Of a DNA stretch of 64,000 nucleotides, positions 1 through 10,621 are shown in pieces. The notes below the pieces were generated by a model that saw nothing but the letters and a program-made list of their open reading frames with translations, searched no databases and was not told where the DNA came from. The position numbers were made by a program, and so were the translations under genes. Each line of letters opens with the position of its first letter. Positions within the stretch are counted from its first letter, which is position 1. The stretch lies in contig CM060121.1 in assembly GCA_030522415.1 (NCBI GenBank), forward strand, positions 11,481,976 to 11,545,975. Reading direction: 5' to 3'. This stretch comes from Channallabes apus (lineage: Eukaryota; Chordata; Actinopteri; Siluriformes; Clariidae).

Positions 1-301
1 AGGTGTAGTGCACGTATGTGTGTGTGTAGTGCACGTATGTGCGCATGCGCGACGGCGCGTAGCGGCGAGTGCGCGATCTCTCCCCCCTTTCTCTCTCTCC
101 CGCTCTCCTTTTCGCAGGAAGCCCCGCCCCGATGGAACGTGCCGTGACGTGCGCCGCGATTGGCTGACGGTGGATCTACACGCCTTCTTAAGCTCGCGAG
201 TGGAAGCAGGAAGTGCGCGACTTATGCCTTGTGTGTGACTTCCGTGCTCTATTGTTGATTGGTGAATTGTGAACGTTGAATTGTGTGGTTGTTGGATTGG
301 G

Positions 302-332
<31 letters not shown>

Positions 333-936
333 GTGATTGTATGTTGAAGTGTTGGAGTGTGACTGTGTGTTTGTTTGTTATTTTGTATTTGTTTTTGAGT
401 GACTGTGTGTGCGTGTTTTTGTTTGTTTGGTTGGAGAGAGAGCCTGTGTGTCGCGCCTTGTCCTTCCCTGTTTTTTTTTGGTTTTCTTTCTTGTTCCTTT
501 TGTGTTAGCGTGGATGGAAGTTTTCCTCCCGCTTTTGTGTATAGTTTTCTTTGTTGTAAATATTGTGTATATATATTTTGTTCTTTTTTTGTTTGTACAT
601 AGTTGCAAGGAAGCAGTAGGGGTTGGGTGCCATTTTTGTTGTCCCCTGTTTTCTCCTGTTTTTTTTGTAAGTAGTTAGGAAGCTAGTTTAGTTTTTGTAT
701 TTTGATTTCAGTTTTCTTTTTGGTAGTTTAGCTAGTTTGAGGGAGGAGATAGAGGGGGGGGGGGGTTTGTTTATTGTTTTGGCCTTGGCCCAATCCTGAA
801 GCCCAGAGCTTCCTGTATGTGCGTGTGTGTTAAAATAAAAACCACGCACAAAATCTTGGTTGCAAGAATATTTATTTATCCTAAATTTATTATTTTCTTT
901 GTTGCGTCCCTTGACCCTAGACCGGGGGTCGTAACA
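1..936 (+). repeat. 5' LTR of Gypsy-like element, copy 1
   Basis: The complete copy at 14496-15440 begins TGTTACG and ends CATAACA; this copy ends CGTAACA at 936. The ends therefore form the short inverted TG...CA termini of an LTR. Inside are a GC-rich promoter-like first 240 bases, a TGAT microsatellite and an AATAAA signal near 833. The 5' end is cut by the window edge. Confidence 0.8.
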
Positions 937-938
937 AG

Positions 939-951
939 TGGGGGCTTGTCC
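939..951 (+). promoter_or_regulatory. Primer-binding site, tRNA-Pro-like
   Basis: TGGGGGCTTGTCC lies two bases after the LTR end. It differs by one base from the start of the usual tRNA-Pro primer-binding site. The short LTR-PBS spacing is typical of Gypsy elements and retroviruses. Confidence 0.65.
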
Positions 952-1092
952 TTTGCAAGTCCCTGGTTAAAACTTGGGAACTCGTCCATTGCCAGTTACT
1001 GGCTAACAAGTGGTGGCTTGTCTATTGTGGAAGATATTCGCCCTTTTTGTTTGTTTGGCTGCCTTCTTAGGTTGGACGGTAGTGGTAGAACA

Positions 1093-1900
1093 ATGGCGTT
1101 TGACCTAATTGCCTTTACACTGGCTCCTAGCCGAGAGCAGTTTGACCAGTGTCGTAAGGACGATTTGTTCAGCATTGCTGAATTTTTTGAAGTTGACGTG
1201 CCAAGAAGAGGTCTTAAAAGAGAAATTAAAAGAATATTGCTTGTTAAATTAATTGGGCAGCAGATTTTGCCTGGAGAGTGTGCTAAGAGCGAGGACGCTT
1301 CAACGCCGACGGAGGTCGACGGTAGGCCATTACCTGCGCCGCAGTCACCTTCCATGCCCCCCCAAGCATAAGGTAACCACACCACCAGCAATAACACCAA
1401 TTGGGGAATCAGAACAACTTTTAGTTCTAAAAACGAGGGAGGTGGAGCTGGAAATTAAACGAGAGGAAACAGAAGCTCAAAGGTTACGGTTGCGAGAGCT
1501 GGAGCTTGAGATTGAGAGGGAGCATTTTCGGCGAGATTTCAGCCGGCTACACCGGGCTGAGATCGCGCCGGAGAGTTCCCCTGTGTTTCCATCATTCACA
1601 CAGCTACCTGCAACGGCTGCGCCGGGCTCTTCTCCAGTTTCTGCCCCAGTGACTACCTCCCCAACCCATTTTGACGTAAGCAAGCATATTGTTTTAGTAC
1701 CTCCTTTTAGAGAGACCGAGGTGGATAGCTATTTCATAGCTTTTGAACGTGTGGCAGCTACGTTACAGTGGCCGAGAGCAATGTGGGCTCTCTTATTGCA
1801 GTGTAAATTGACTGGTAAAGCGCAGGATGTGTGCTCTGCGTTGCCTGTTGAACAAAGCCTGGATTACGACACGGTTAAGCAAACTGTTCTATGTGCGTAT
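1093..1900 (+). pseudogene. gag: gag fragment of Gypsy-like element, copy 1
   Basis: The frame opens at 1093 (MAFDLIAFTL...) and is shifted at a run of seven C near 1360, where the first frame stops at 1371 and a second frame continues. The later part has a charged helical stretch rich in Glu/Arg (about 1430-1560), a Pro/Ser/Thr linker, and a segment with VPPFRETEVDSYFIAFERVA and WALLLQCKLTGKAQDV. The last segment resembles the SCAN/capsid-like region of fish Gypsy gags. It ends at the junction with LINE sequence, so nucleocapsid and pol are missing. The same frameshift occurs in the 15.6 kb copy, so it predates the duplication. Confidence 0.75.
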
Positions 1901-3275
1901 TTAATTGATTTATTGCTCTCTCTATTTCTTCCTCTTTTATTTCTTGGTCGCATTCTTTTTTTTTTTTTTATCCTCTTCGCTCACCTTTGCCTTTATCTGA
2001 TCTAATAATTTCTGTTTTTCCTTTTCTTCCACTCCCCTTGTGCTGAACAAATCCTCGTAGAATTCTTACTACTTTTAAAATGTTTTCATTTCCTTCTATG
2101 TCTCCGTTACTTCCTCTTATTTGTTTAATCATTTCAGCTCTTCCTCTACTTTTTTCTAAATCAAAAAAGAACTTTGTGCATTTTTCTCCTTCTACTACGT
2201 ACTTAGCTTTACTTCTTAATTTCGCTCCCTCGTATTCTTTTTCTTCTAGTTCTTTCAGTTCTCCTTCTATTTCCTTGATTTTTTTTGTATGTCTTTGTTT
2301 TTTTTTTTTTTATTCATTTCTGCTTCCAAATTTTCCTTTACTCTTCTTTCTTTGGATTGTTTGCATTTCTGCAAAAGTCTACAATATTTTAGAGAATTTT
2401 TTTTATTAAAAGAATATGGTGGGAGAACGTAAAATTCTTATCTTCCTTATACATTTCATTCTCTTTTTCTTTTTTTATGATTTCTGTGACCTTTGAAACG
2501 TAATCTTTACTGTTTAAGATTTCTGTGTTTAAAATCCACACACCTGGCCCTCTTTGCATGTTACTCCAGTCTATTTTAAAGAATAGGAGCTTGTGGTCGC
2601 TATAGCTGGTTTCTTCATATCTGATTTGGTCAATGAAATTTTCCACATTTCTTGAGCACAGTACATAGTCGATTCTCGATCTACATATGAAGCTGCCCAC
2701 TATTTGCCTTCTTGAATACTTTTTTTTTTTTTTTTTTTCCTTCTCTCCGTTCCTTTCTCTCCATACGTCTAAGTCATTTTCGTTCATGAGTTCTTTTAGT
2801 TCCCTGTATCTGTTTTAAAAACCATTCCTTCTGCCATGTCCTGCTTGCTGAAAACAGTGTTAAAGTCTCCCATCATTATTATTTCTTTATATTTCCCTAT
2901 AATATTCCTCAAAATGTTGAAGTTTTTTTTCTTTTTCTTCTGTTGGTGCATGTATATTTACCAAATTATTTCACGCCCTTCATAATTCACTTCTATCGCT
3001 ATGCATTTTCCCAGCTTGTCTGTATATACAATTTTGCTTGTGCTAAAGATATTTTTTCTTATTAAAAAAGCTACCCCCCTTCCGAGTTTTCTATCTCCAT
3101 TGTTGTATAGGATATCTCCTTCCCATTCTCTTTTATAGTTCTCCATAATGCTTTCTCTCCAGTTCGTTTCCTGCAAAGCAATGATGTCTTCCCCTTTACA
3201 TTTCTCTTTCACTTTACCAAACTTTTCTATGTTCATCAAGCCTCTTGCATTGAACGTAACACAATTTAACACCAT
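1901..3275 (-). pseudogene. LINE ORF2 N-terminal part (endonuclease), family 1 copy 1
   Basis: The start at 3275 (MVLNCVTFNARGL) follows ORF1 by about 30 bases. Apurinic-endonuclease signatures are visible: the Asn of FNARGL, the catalytic Glu in LQETNW, GRGVAFLIRK, and SDHKLLFFKIDW near the end of the domain. The endonuclease would nick the 5S target to prime reverse transcription. The frame is lost near 2960, and bases 2410-2435 are inverted relative to copy 3, turning the coding stretch for RIWWENVK onto the other strand. The Gypsy fragment then cuts the gene before the RT domain. No functional protein is possible. Confidence 0.85.
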
Positions 3276-3305
3276 GAAGAGAGAAGATTAGATACTTAGG
3301 AACTA

Positions 3306-4597
3306 TTACACTTTTTCTTCTTCCTCCAGCCTTCCTGATCCTTCATACCTATTCATATTTCCCATGCCTATGCTTGTCATTAATTTTTTCCTTGCGTGTT
3401 CTAAGTTTGGTTTTACCTTTAAGGATCTTCTCCTTATTTGGCGTCTCTCCTCTTTGTCCTTTCCCACGCTGTCCGCTGCAATCTCCTCCTCGCTGTCCAT
3501 GTCCTCGCTTTGGTCTCTTGTTTCATCGTTGTCCAGTGGTCTGTCCGATGTTTCCATTTCTATCTCTTGAGTGTCTTCCTCTCCCGTTTGTTGCTTCTCC
3601 TTTCTCTCTCTGCGTTCTTCCTCTGTGGTGTGCTCTTTGTTCCTCTGCTCCTTAGGTCTGACTTCGTCTAGGGCATTTCCACTGCATTCAGTCGAAGCCT
3701 TTTGTATCGGAGCCTCTTTGTCCTTTTGTATACCGCTCAATCCATCCCTGGTTTGACCACCTTGTTGTGACGCGGCCAGGTCTGCTCGCCACTTCGTTGA
3801 TTTGTCCGCCCTTCTGCCCGCTGCTCCTCCCCCCTCTCTTCTTGCTCCTCTTCGCTTCTCATTCCACATTCACATCTGTTTAGAGTCCAATTGCAATCCG
3901 GGCACTTTGTTGCGTTGCATTCTCTTGCGAAGTGCCCTCTCTCTTCACATTTGAAACACTTGAAGTCTGGACAGTCTTTTACCATATGGTCCGGACTCAT
4001 GCACAGCCGACAGGTTTTTACTTGATTGCTATGCATCACCCGGAAATACTGTGGACCTTCTGCCGTTTCAATTCTTGTACTGTATGGGAGGGACATGACT
4101 TCTTTCGGAAATCTCGTTCTTATGAATCTTGTCCCGTCCTCAATACTGGTGCCCGGATAAGTCCTTCTTTTGATGTTGGATTTTGGGGAGTCTCCCCAAA
4201 ATCCAACTTGTTTAAAATTACCTCATCAGCAATGTAAGCGGGTAGGTGCATGAAGGAAACAACGTAGTCTTTGTTCTGTAGTCTTCTTATCTCGCAGTTT
4301 TCTCCTTTTATCGTCAATCCATCAGTTAAAGGTTCTATGTCATTCTCATTTTCAAAGGTTATTTCGTAGTCTTTCATCTGTTTGGGTCTCACTGCTAATA
4401 TCCTTCCTTCACCGATCCGCTCCACTATTGCCTCGATAATATCTGCAGCTCTTGCTTCCTTTATATGACTCACGTCCACAGATACTGTCGCTTCTTTTGA
4501 GTACACTCTCCTTCCTTACCTCTCTTTGCTTTTCTTGTTCACCTTGCTGTCGCAGCGTCGGTCCATTGTTATTTTCTCGTCTTGGGTTGTCCGCCAT
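3306..4597 (-). pseudogene. LINE ORF1 (CCHC zinc-knuckle protein), family 1 copy 1
   Basis: The start at 4597 (MADNPRRENNN) gives an N-terminal basic region. An RRM-like fold candidate follows (ATVSVDV ... ILAVRPKQ ... YVVSFMHLPAYI). Two CCHC knuckles come next, CRLCMSPDHMVKDC and CFKCEERGHFAREC, and then a long Glu/Arg/Lys-rich tail. ORF1 proteins of this clade bind element RNA. The frame shifts at the palindrome 4175-4207 and again near 3860, and the segment around 4505 has lost bases present in copy 3. The terminal 187-residue stretch (3306-3869) is identical to that of copy 3. Confidence 0.85.
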
Positions 4598-4818
4598 TTT
4601 TTGTCTCCGTGATGTTTAGGCCGTCAAAAGCACAAAACACAAGTGGAAAAGGGACTCTCTCCCCCCCCCCCCCCAGGATAGCACAAGCTGCTGGGAGGAA
4701 GGGTAAAGAAAAACAAACAATCGGCGAAAAGAAAGGAGACGGTGGTATTCTAGAAAACAAAAACAATGGTGGGCCTTTCCCACCTTCTGCAGCCTTTCCC
4801 AAACCAACAGCGACCTCT
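4598..4818 (-). promoter_or_regulatory. LINE 5' UTR with terminal hairpin, family 1 copy 1
   Basis: About 220 bases separate the ORF1 start from the 5S junction. They contain a long G tract on the coding strand (C run near 4662-4675). A 6-bp stem, GGTGGG/CCCACC with a five-base loop, lies at 4768-4784, about 34 bases from the element's 5' end. The first 50-60 bases are identical to those of family 2 copy 1, although the coding regions of the two families differ. Confidence 0.6.
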
Positions 4819-4847
4819 GGTGCTCTCAGACTGGTATGGCCGTAAGC
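4819..4847 (-). rRNA. 5S rRNA gene fragment, nucleotides 1-29
   Basis: Reading down from 4847, GCTTACGGCCATACCAGTCT and the bases after it match the 5' end of vertebrate 5S rRNA, with A for G at nucleotide 27. The gene is cut here by the family 1 LINE. The matching 3' part of the same interrupted gene would lie beyond the left edge of the window. Confidence 0.93.
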
Positions 4848-4935
4848 AAGATTTGGTCTGAAGGGAGGCCTATTTGATCTGTAAACAAAGACTTATTAAA
4901 AAAAAAAAAAAACATAAGTGAAATAAAATTGAAAA
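4848..4935 (-). promoter_or_regulatory. 5S rDNA spacer, 88 bp
   Basis: This short non-transcribed spacer follows the TTTT Pol III terminator that comes directly after the upstream 5S end. A TATA-like AAATA lies about 24-28 bases before the next 5S start. A homopolymer tract at 4892-4918 sits between CTTAT and ATAAG. It reads as A on the plus strand here, the opposite of the spacers at 10.9 and 24.9 kb. It shares the variant GATCTGTAAAC with the 30.5 kb spacer. Confidence 0.85.
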
Positions 4936-5021
4936 GCTTACAGCACCTGGTATTCCCAGGCGGTCTCCCATCTAAGTACTAACCAGGCCCGAGCCTGCTT
5001 AGCTTCCGAGATCGGGCGCTC
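4936..5021 (-). rRNA. 5S rRNA gene fragment, about nucleotide 23 to the end
   Basis: This fragment contains the internal control region and ends in GTGCTGTAAGC. Its 5' end abuts the poly(A) tail of the family 2 LINE. A 10-bp deletion between two GAGATC repeats distinguishes it from the otherwise matching fragment at 30624-30719. GAGCGCC at the junction is the overlap with the 5' fragments and represents a target-site duplication of about 7 bp. Confidence 0.93.
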
Positions 5022-5324
5022 TTTTTTTTTTATTTTTTATTTTTATCATCACATGCATAATACATAAAGCATTTCAACAAAACCCATCCAAAATTCCTTT
5101 TAGTGTCTTTAGATATTTCTAATATACAAAAGTAAAAATTGTTTTTCTTTCCAACACATTACATTAACTTTATGTACCTTCAATTTACATCTGAAAACAT
5201 GTCCTATGATCATAAAATTCATTTCTGTCAATGTTTTAAAACTAAAATTATAAAATCTAAAACTAAGCTTTAAAACCATTTAAACTAAGATCTCAACACA
5301 CTTCCAACTCATGATTAATTGAAA

Positions 5325-8300
5325 TTACTTAAGATTTTCTGCATATTTTGTTACAACATCAATCATGTCACAAATCTCATTTTCTAGCACGTATTTTCTT
5401 AGTTCTCTCTTTATCTGTTTCATTTTGTTCCTAAAAATTGGCCAAACCTCCACATATCTTTTCTCATACCTCACAATATTTCTCCTAACCCATATGGCCT
5501 GTCTTGCTACTGCCAGAATAAAGTTAAAAGCCTTTAAGTTACATTTTTTATTTTCTACTCAACAGAAATAATCTTTCCCATTCTTTCCATGTTGTATTGT
5601 CATTAAAGCCTGTTTTTAAAATATTTTTTGCCATGCTTTTCATTTCTTTCATGAAGGCTTTTAACTTTTCACAGTAGAAAAACAGATGTAACAACCCCTC
5701 GTCTTGTTGTCCACAAACTTGACATTTCATCTCATCATCTAATCTTGCCTTACATAATCGCATTCTGGTTAATATTGTATTATGTCTCAAAAATGTAAAA
5801 TCTTCTAAAATTGGTTCTAAGTATTTTATTCTTAAGTTTCCCCATAGATGTTTTACTTCCAACCCTTCATATCTAATTTTCCAGAATGTATTTGCAACAG
5901 GTTTCACAAAAGCCATTGTTCTAAAAGCAACATAAAAATCTCTCACCTTACATTCTCCTATCAATGTCTTTTTAAAATATATGGTTGGTTGTTCTATTCC
6001 AATGTCTTCCTGTTTGTCATCTATCTTTTTAATCCATTCTTTGGGTATATTGTTTTTAATTGTCATATTTTTTCCTGCCTTCCTCCTCACTTCCCTCTGT
6101 CAGTGTATCTATTATTGCTTGCAGAGGCAGAAATCCTTCTTTCACTTCATATAGTATATCTTTTATCTGTCTTAATCCATTTTTCCACCATTTTTTATAA
6201 AATATAAACTTTTCACCATTCATGATATTCATGTTATTAAATATTGGCTGATTCAACATCTGCTTTCTTCCATTTGGTAAAACTGTTACATTATCAAACA
6301 TTTCAGCCCATGCTTCTAAAACCTCTTGATAAAATCTTGGTATATTTTTTGTGATATCTGTTAGTTTTCATCCATAAAATGCTTTCTCCCATAGTAAAGT
6401 CTCCACACTTTTTAATATAATACTTCATCACCTTTTTCCATGTTTCTGTTTTATTCATATCTAAGAATTTTTTCATAGTTTTTGCTCTTGCACTCTTCAT
6501 TCTTAATAAAATATCTGCTAATCCTAGTCCTCCTTCTTCCACTCCCCCAATTAGTGTATCATAAGCAATTTTCTTTCTCCCTTCTCCCCATAAATAATGC
6601 AGCACACAACTTTTGAATCTTTTAAAAACCCATTGAGGCAATGAGGTTACGCTCAGAACATACCACATCTTGGATACTAGCAGAGCATTTACTATTATAA
6701 CTTTTCCTTTTAAGGTTAGGAATCTCCCCTTCCAAAAGTTTAGTCTTTTCTCTATTCCTTTTAATACTCTTTCCCATAATAGATTAGCTTTTTCTTCATT
6801 TAATCCTATGTCAATTCCTAATATTTTAACACTATCTTTATTTTCCTTAAATGGTATGTTTTGAGGTAAGCCTTCTACCCCTGACAGCCTCATACATTCA
6901 CTTTTTTCAACATTCACTTTTGCTCCTGACCCTTTACAGTATTTTTCTAAAATCCTCATTGCCTGCTCGACACTGTGTGTTCTCTACCAACACCGTTGTA
7001 TCATCCGCATATTGATATATGGGTTCACTTCTAAAATCTTCAATCATTATTCCCTTTATTCTTCTCTCCGCCTTCATGGCTAGACCAAGCGGCTCTGCCG
7101 TAAGTGTGTACAGCAGTGCAGATAGGGGGCATCCCTGCCTGATTGATCTTGTTAATTTAAAACATTCTGTTATGAACCCATTACACTTGACACATGCCAC
7201 AATATCTGTATATAAAATTCTAATCCATTTTTTTAAATTATCACCAAAACCATATTTTTCAATTAATCCAAATAAATATTCATGCTCTACTCTGTCGAAG
7301 GCTTTTTCTAAATCTAAACTGACTAAGTATCCCCCTTTCCCTTTTTCTTTTAGGTACCGTAAAGTGTCCCGTATGTTACGTATTGTGTCTGCTATATCTC
7401 TTCCTTCGACAGCGTATGCTTGAGTAGTTTTTATTATTTCTGGTAAAACCATCTTTAAACGATTGGCTAAAATTTTTGACAATTTTAATATCCACATTTA
7501 GTAATGTTATTGGCCTAAAATTTTTTAAAATCATTTTCTTCCCCCTTTTTCTTATATATTAATTTAATTGTCCCTATCTTCATTGATTCGCTTAATTCTT
7601 TCCTCATAAATATCTCATCATAAATTTGTTTCAGCATCGGTATTAGGATTCTTTTAAATCTTTTATAAAATTCACTTGAGTCCATCTAAACCCGGACTTT
7701 TCCCATTACTCAGCTGTCCTATCACTCTGTCTATTTCTTCCTCTGTTATTTCTTCCTCACATATCTGTCTATTTTCTTCTGTTATTTTTTCAGTAATTTG
7801 TTGAAATAAAAACTCTCTATGACTTTCATCTGTTCCTCTGCTTCTAAATAAATCTTCATAAAACCCCTTTACTGATTTTAAAATTCCATCCTTTTCCTTT
7901 TCTATAATTCCATCTTTTCTGATGATTTCCTTTATTTCCTGTGCCTTCTGTCTGCTCTTTTCCAGGCCAAAAAAGAATTTTGTACATCGTTCTCCTTCTA
8001 CCGTGTATTTCGCCTTACTCCTTAGCATCGCTCCCTTACATTTCTCTTCTTCTACTTTGTTTAATTTATCTCTGAGCACCAACATTTCCTCTATTTTACC
8101 TTCACTTTTATTTATTTTATCTATTTCCTGGTTCAGTTTATTCCTTATTTCTTGCTCTTCTTTTCTTTTGCTCTTCTGTATTATTTTACTATGTCTGATT
8201 GAAAATTGTTTTATGTCATATTTAACATTATCCCACCAAATTCTTTTCTCTTCTTCAAACAGCACATTTGTTTTATTCCATTCAATTATATTTTTTATGG

Positions 8301-9132
8301 TGTTACAATAGAATTTATCTTTTAAAATTTCGCTATTTAAAATCCATGTCCCTGGCCCTCTCTCTATTTTAGTTAAATCTATATTTATGAATAAGAAGCT
8401 ATGATCACTAAATGTTGTATTCTCATAGAAGGCATTCTTTATGTTTTGTTTATAATCTTCTGTACATAACATCATATCTATTCTACTTTGTTTCATTGTA
8501 CCTTGTACTATTTGTTTTCTTGAAAACACTTTCATTTCTCTGTTCCTATCTCTCCACACATCTACTAGTTTAAAATCTATCATTATTTTCTTTAGTTCAT
8601 TTCTCCCCTGATCTGATTTAAAAACCATTCCATCCCCGATATCTATTTTATCCATTATTGTGTTAAAATCTCCCATTAAAATTGTATTCTTTTCTATTTT
8701 CAGACTTGATGCTATTTCTTTAAAAAACTCCTTTTCTTTGTCTTCATTTGGTGCATGTATGTGTTATATGTAAGTCTTTTCTTTTTCTATTTCCACTTCA
8801 ATTGCAATTAGTTTACCCCTTGTGTCACTCATGATAACTTTCCCGTTTTCACATACTCCTCTTTTTATTAAAATTGCTACCCCTCCCCCTCTCTCTTTAT
8901 CACCATTATTAAAATAAATTGCCCCATCCCACTTGTTTTTAAAGATTTCAACACATTGTGTATACAAGAAACAAATTGGGATGAAGAATATGTCTACACT
9001 CCTACTATTCATTAAAACTCTTTCAAATTTTAACTCATTTTTTAGTCCTCTCACATTCATCGATGCACATCTCAAGGTCATCGCTACATAAGATAATAAT
9101 AATAATACTCTCTCCCACATTGTTCCTCCCAT
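5325..9132 (-). pseudogene. LINE ORF2 (endonuclease, reverse transcriptase), family 2 copy 1
   Basis: The start at 9132 overlaps the ORF1 stop by one base (TGATG). Visible in order are the Asn of SMNVRGL, MGDFNTIMDKIDIG, FSDHSFLFINID, a coiled Lys/Glu-rich linker, RT motif A SLDLEKAFDRVEHEYL, motif B RSIRQGCPLSALLYTL, motif C QYADDTTVLV, and a C-terminal knuckle CQVCGQQDEGLLHLFFYC. The segment carrying the catalytic Glu of the endonuclease is inverted at 8955-8989. There are at least five frame breaks (near 8765, 7670-7500, 6950, 6300 and 6070). It would encode target-primed reverse transcription if intact. Confidence 0.88.
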
Positions 9133-10621
9133 CAATCCTCACGTTCCTCCATCTCCACCTGCTTCATATGTACATCTGCTCCTATTTCTTTTAAATAATC
9201 AGTTTTCACAATTCCTCTTTTTTCTTTTTGTCTTATCAGTACTTTTTCAAGATTTAATATTTTAGTCTTTTTCCTTACTTGAACTGTAGTCAACTCCGCT
9301 CCAGTCTTTTCTTTTATTCCTCTTTTCCTTGTGTCTTCCATAACCTTTTCATTCTTGTGTAAATCCTTTGTCTTTCTCTTGTTTTTTTTCTCTGTCTCCC
9401 TCTGTCTCCTCTTGTCCATTCTTTCCGGTTCTCGTTTGTTCTTTTATTCCACTTTTTCCCATGTCCTCCATCTTCTCTGTGTGGTTTTTAAAGTCTGCTC
9501 TTTCGTTTTGCTTTCTTTTTTCTTCTTCTTTCTTCTCCGTACAGCTCGTATCCTCCTGCACGTGTTCCACTCCATCTCCCATCACCTCCATTGCATCCTC
9601 CTGAGAATCACCCTGTCCCGTCTCGTTCATCCCCACGTTCTCTTCAGTTTCCATCTCGCCTTGTGCCTCATCCTCTTGCTCTTGTATTCTACTGTTTTCC
9701 CCAATCATATCTGCCTGCTCCACCTCCTCCATCCTTCGGCATTTACATTGAAAGCTTCGACATCCTTGGCATCTTTCTGTGTTGCAGTCCTTAGCAAAGT
9801 GCCCATGTTTACTACATTTTCTGCACAGAAACGAAGGACAGTCTTTCATCATGTGTCCAGGGTCCATGCACAATCGACATATCTTCATCTGCTTATCATG
9901 CAGGACCCTGAAGTACTGCTGTCCTGTCACTGTATTGAATTTGGTGCTATATGGCAGCGATGCCACTGTTGTTGGAAACTTTAAGGAACCTTGTTCCGTC
10001 CGCAATTTCTGTTCCTGGATAGAACCTTCTTTTGATGGGTAGTATTGGTGTCACTCCCCAGTCCATCAACTTGTTAAAAATTTCCTGATCCTCAATATAA
10101 ACAGGTAGGTGTAGGAATGACACCAAAATTTCTTCATTCATCAATTCTTTAACTGGAAATATTTCTCCTTGGATTTCTACACCATCAAGCAGGCATTCGG
10201 CTTCTGTTTTGTCCGTCAGTGTGACCTCATACTCAGACGTATATGTTGGGCGAACTGCCAGTAGTTTTCCTCTGCCGATTATCTCATTAATTGATTTAAT
10301 AATATCTTCCACTTTAACTGTTTTTTTTTGGCTCACATCAATTCTTACCGTTGCTTCCTTTTTATATATTCTCTCTCCGTTTTGACGTATTTTCCTTTGC
10401 TTTGTTTGCCTTCCATTTTCCCCTTGTTTTCCATGCTCTTCCTCGTTTGTTGTCGATTCCTTTTGCCCTTTCATTGATCCTATACTTGTTTCACCGTTGT
10501 TCCTTGCTTCTCTTGTCCATTCATCCACAAATCGAGTCTCCATGTCCTTTTGTCCGGTCCTTAGTTTAGTTCCTGGGTTGTCTCCTTTCATGTCTGTGTT
10601 GGAGTTTTCAGGATCCTCCAT
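9132..10621 (-). pseudogene. LINE ORF1 (CCHC zinc-knuckle protein), family 2 copy 1
   Basis: The start at 10621 (MEDPENSNTDMK) opens a 224-codon frame. Its last 200 residues align in order with ORF1 of the other families: YKKEATVRIDV, GKLLAVRP, ILVSFLHLPVYI, WGVTPILPIKRRF. A one-base shift near 9980 moves the reading to the next frame. That frame has knuckles CRLCMDPGHMMKDC and CRKCSKHGHFAKDC and then an acidic and basic tail. A second shift near 9400 leads to the last 95 codons. The tail is very rich in Glu, Lys and Arg, suggesting a disordered RNA-binding region. Confidence 0.86.

Larger units (their letters stand above)
1..1900 (+). mobile_element. Truncated Gypsy-like LTR retrotransposon, copy 1
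   Basis: A 5' LTR (its first 12 bases lie before the window), a primer-binding site and the first part of gag are present; pol and a 3' LTR are absent. At 1900/1901 the sequence passes abruptly into antisense LINE ORF2. A near-identical copy at 14496-16404 sits at the same point of the same LINE family, so both descend from one insertion that was later duplicated with its host LINE. The two copies differ mainly in short-repeat length, for example the TGAT run near 305-335. The right junction removes about ten LINE bases compared with the uninterrupted copy near 27,560, so the 3' part was probably lost by deletion. Confidence 0.85.
1901..4818 (-). mobile_element. 5S-targeting LINE, family 1 copy 1 (5' half)
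   Basis: This is a non-LTR element of the Tx1/Mutsu type, read right to left. From 4818 downward it has a 5' UTR, ORF1 with CCHC knuckles, and ORF2 through the endonuclease into the linker, where the Gypsy fragment interrupts it. Its 5' end abuts nucleotides 1-29 of a 5S rRNA gene. The part right of about 2.94 kb is nearly identical to copy 3 (28.6-30.5 kb), including an identical 187-residue ORF1 segment. The part left of it shares indels and a 26-bp inversion with copy 2. The rest of ORF2 is outside the window. Confidence 0.88.

Noticed and set aside
8..238. Small open frame at the start of the LTR
   Set aside because: It starts at GTG within a GT-rich LTR promoter region and has a low-complexity product; no support as a gene.
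996..1400. 134-codon open frame opposite the Gypsy gag
   Set aside because: It is the reverse strand of gag, repeated identically at 15500-15904 with it, and has no domain features of its own.
3364..3756. Several Leu/Ser/Phe-rich plus-strand frames
   Set aside because: They are antisense to the Glu/Lys-rich tail of LINE ORF1, which always gives hydrophobic-looking reverse frames.
4819..5021. An intact 5S rRNA gene
   Set aside because: The 5' and 3' parts lie in the wrong order with a spacer between them; each belongs to a different interrupted gene. The same holds at the other four junctions.
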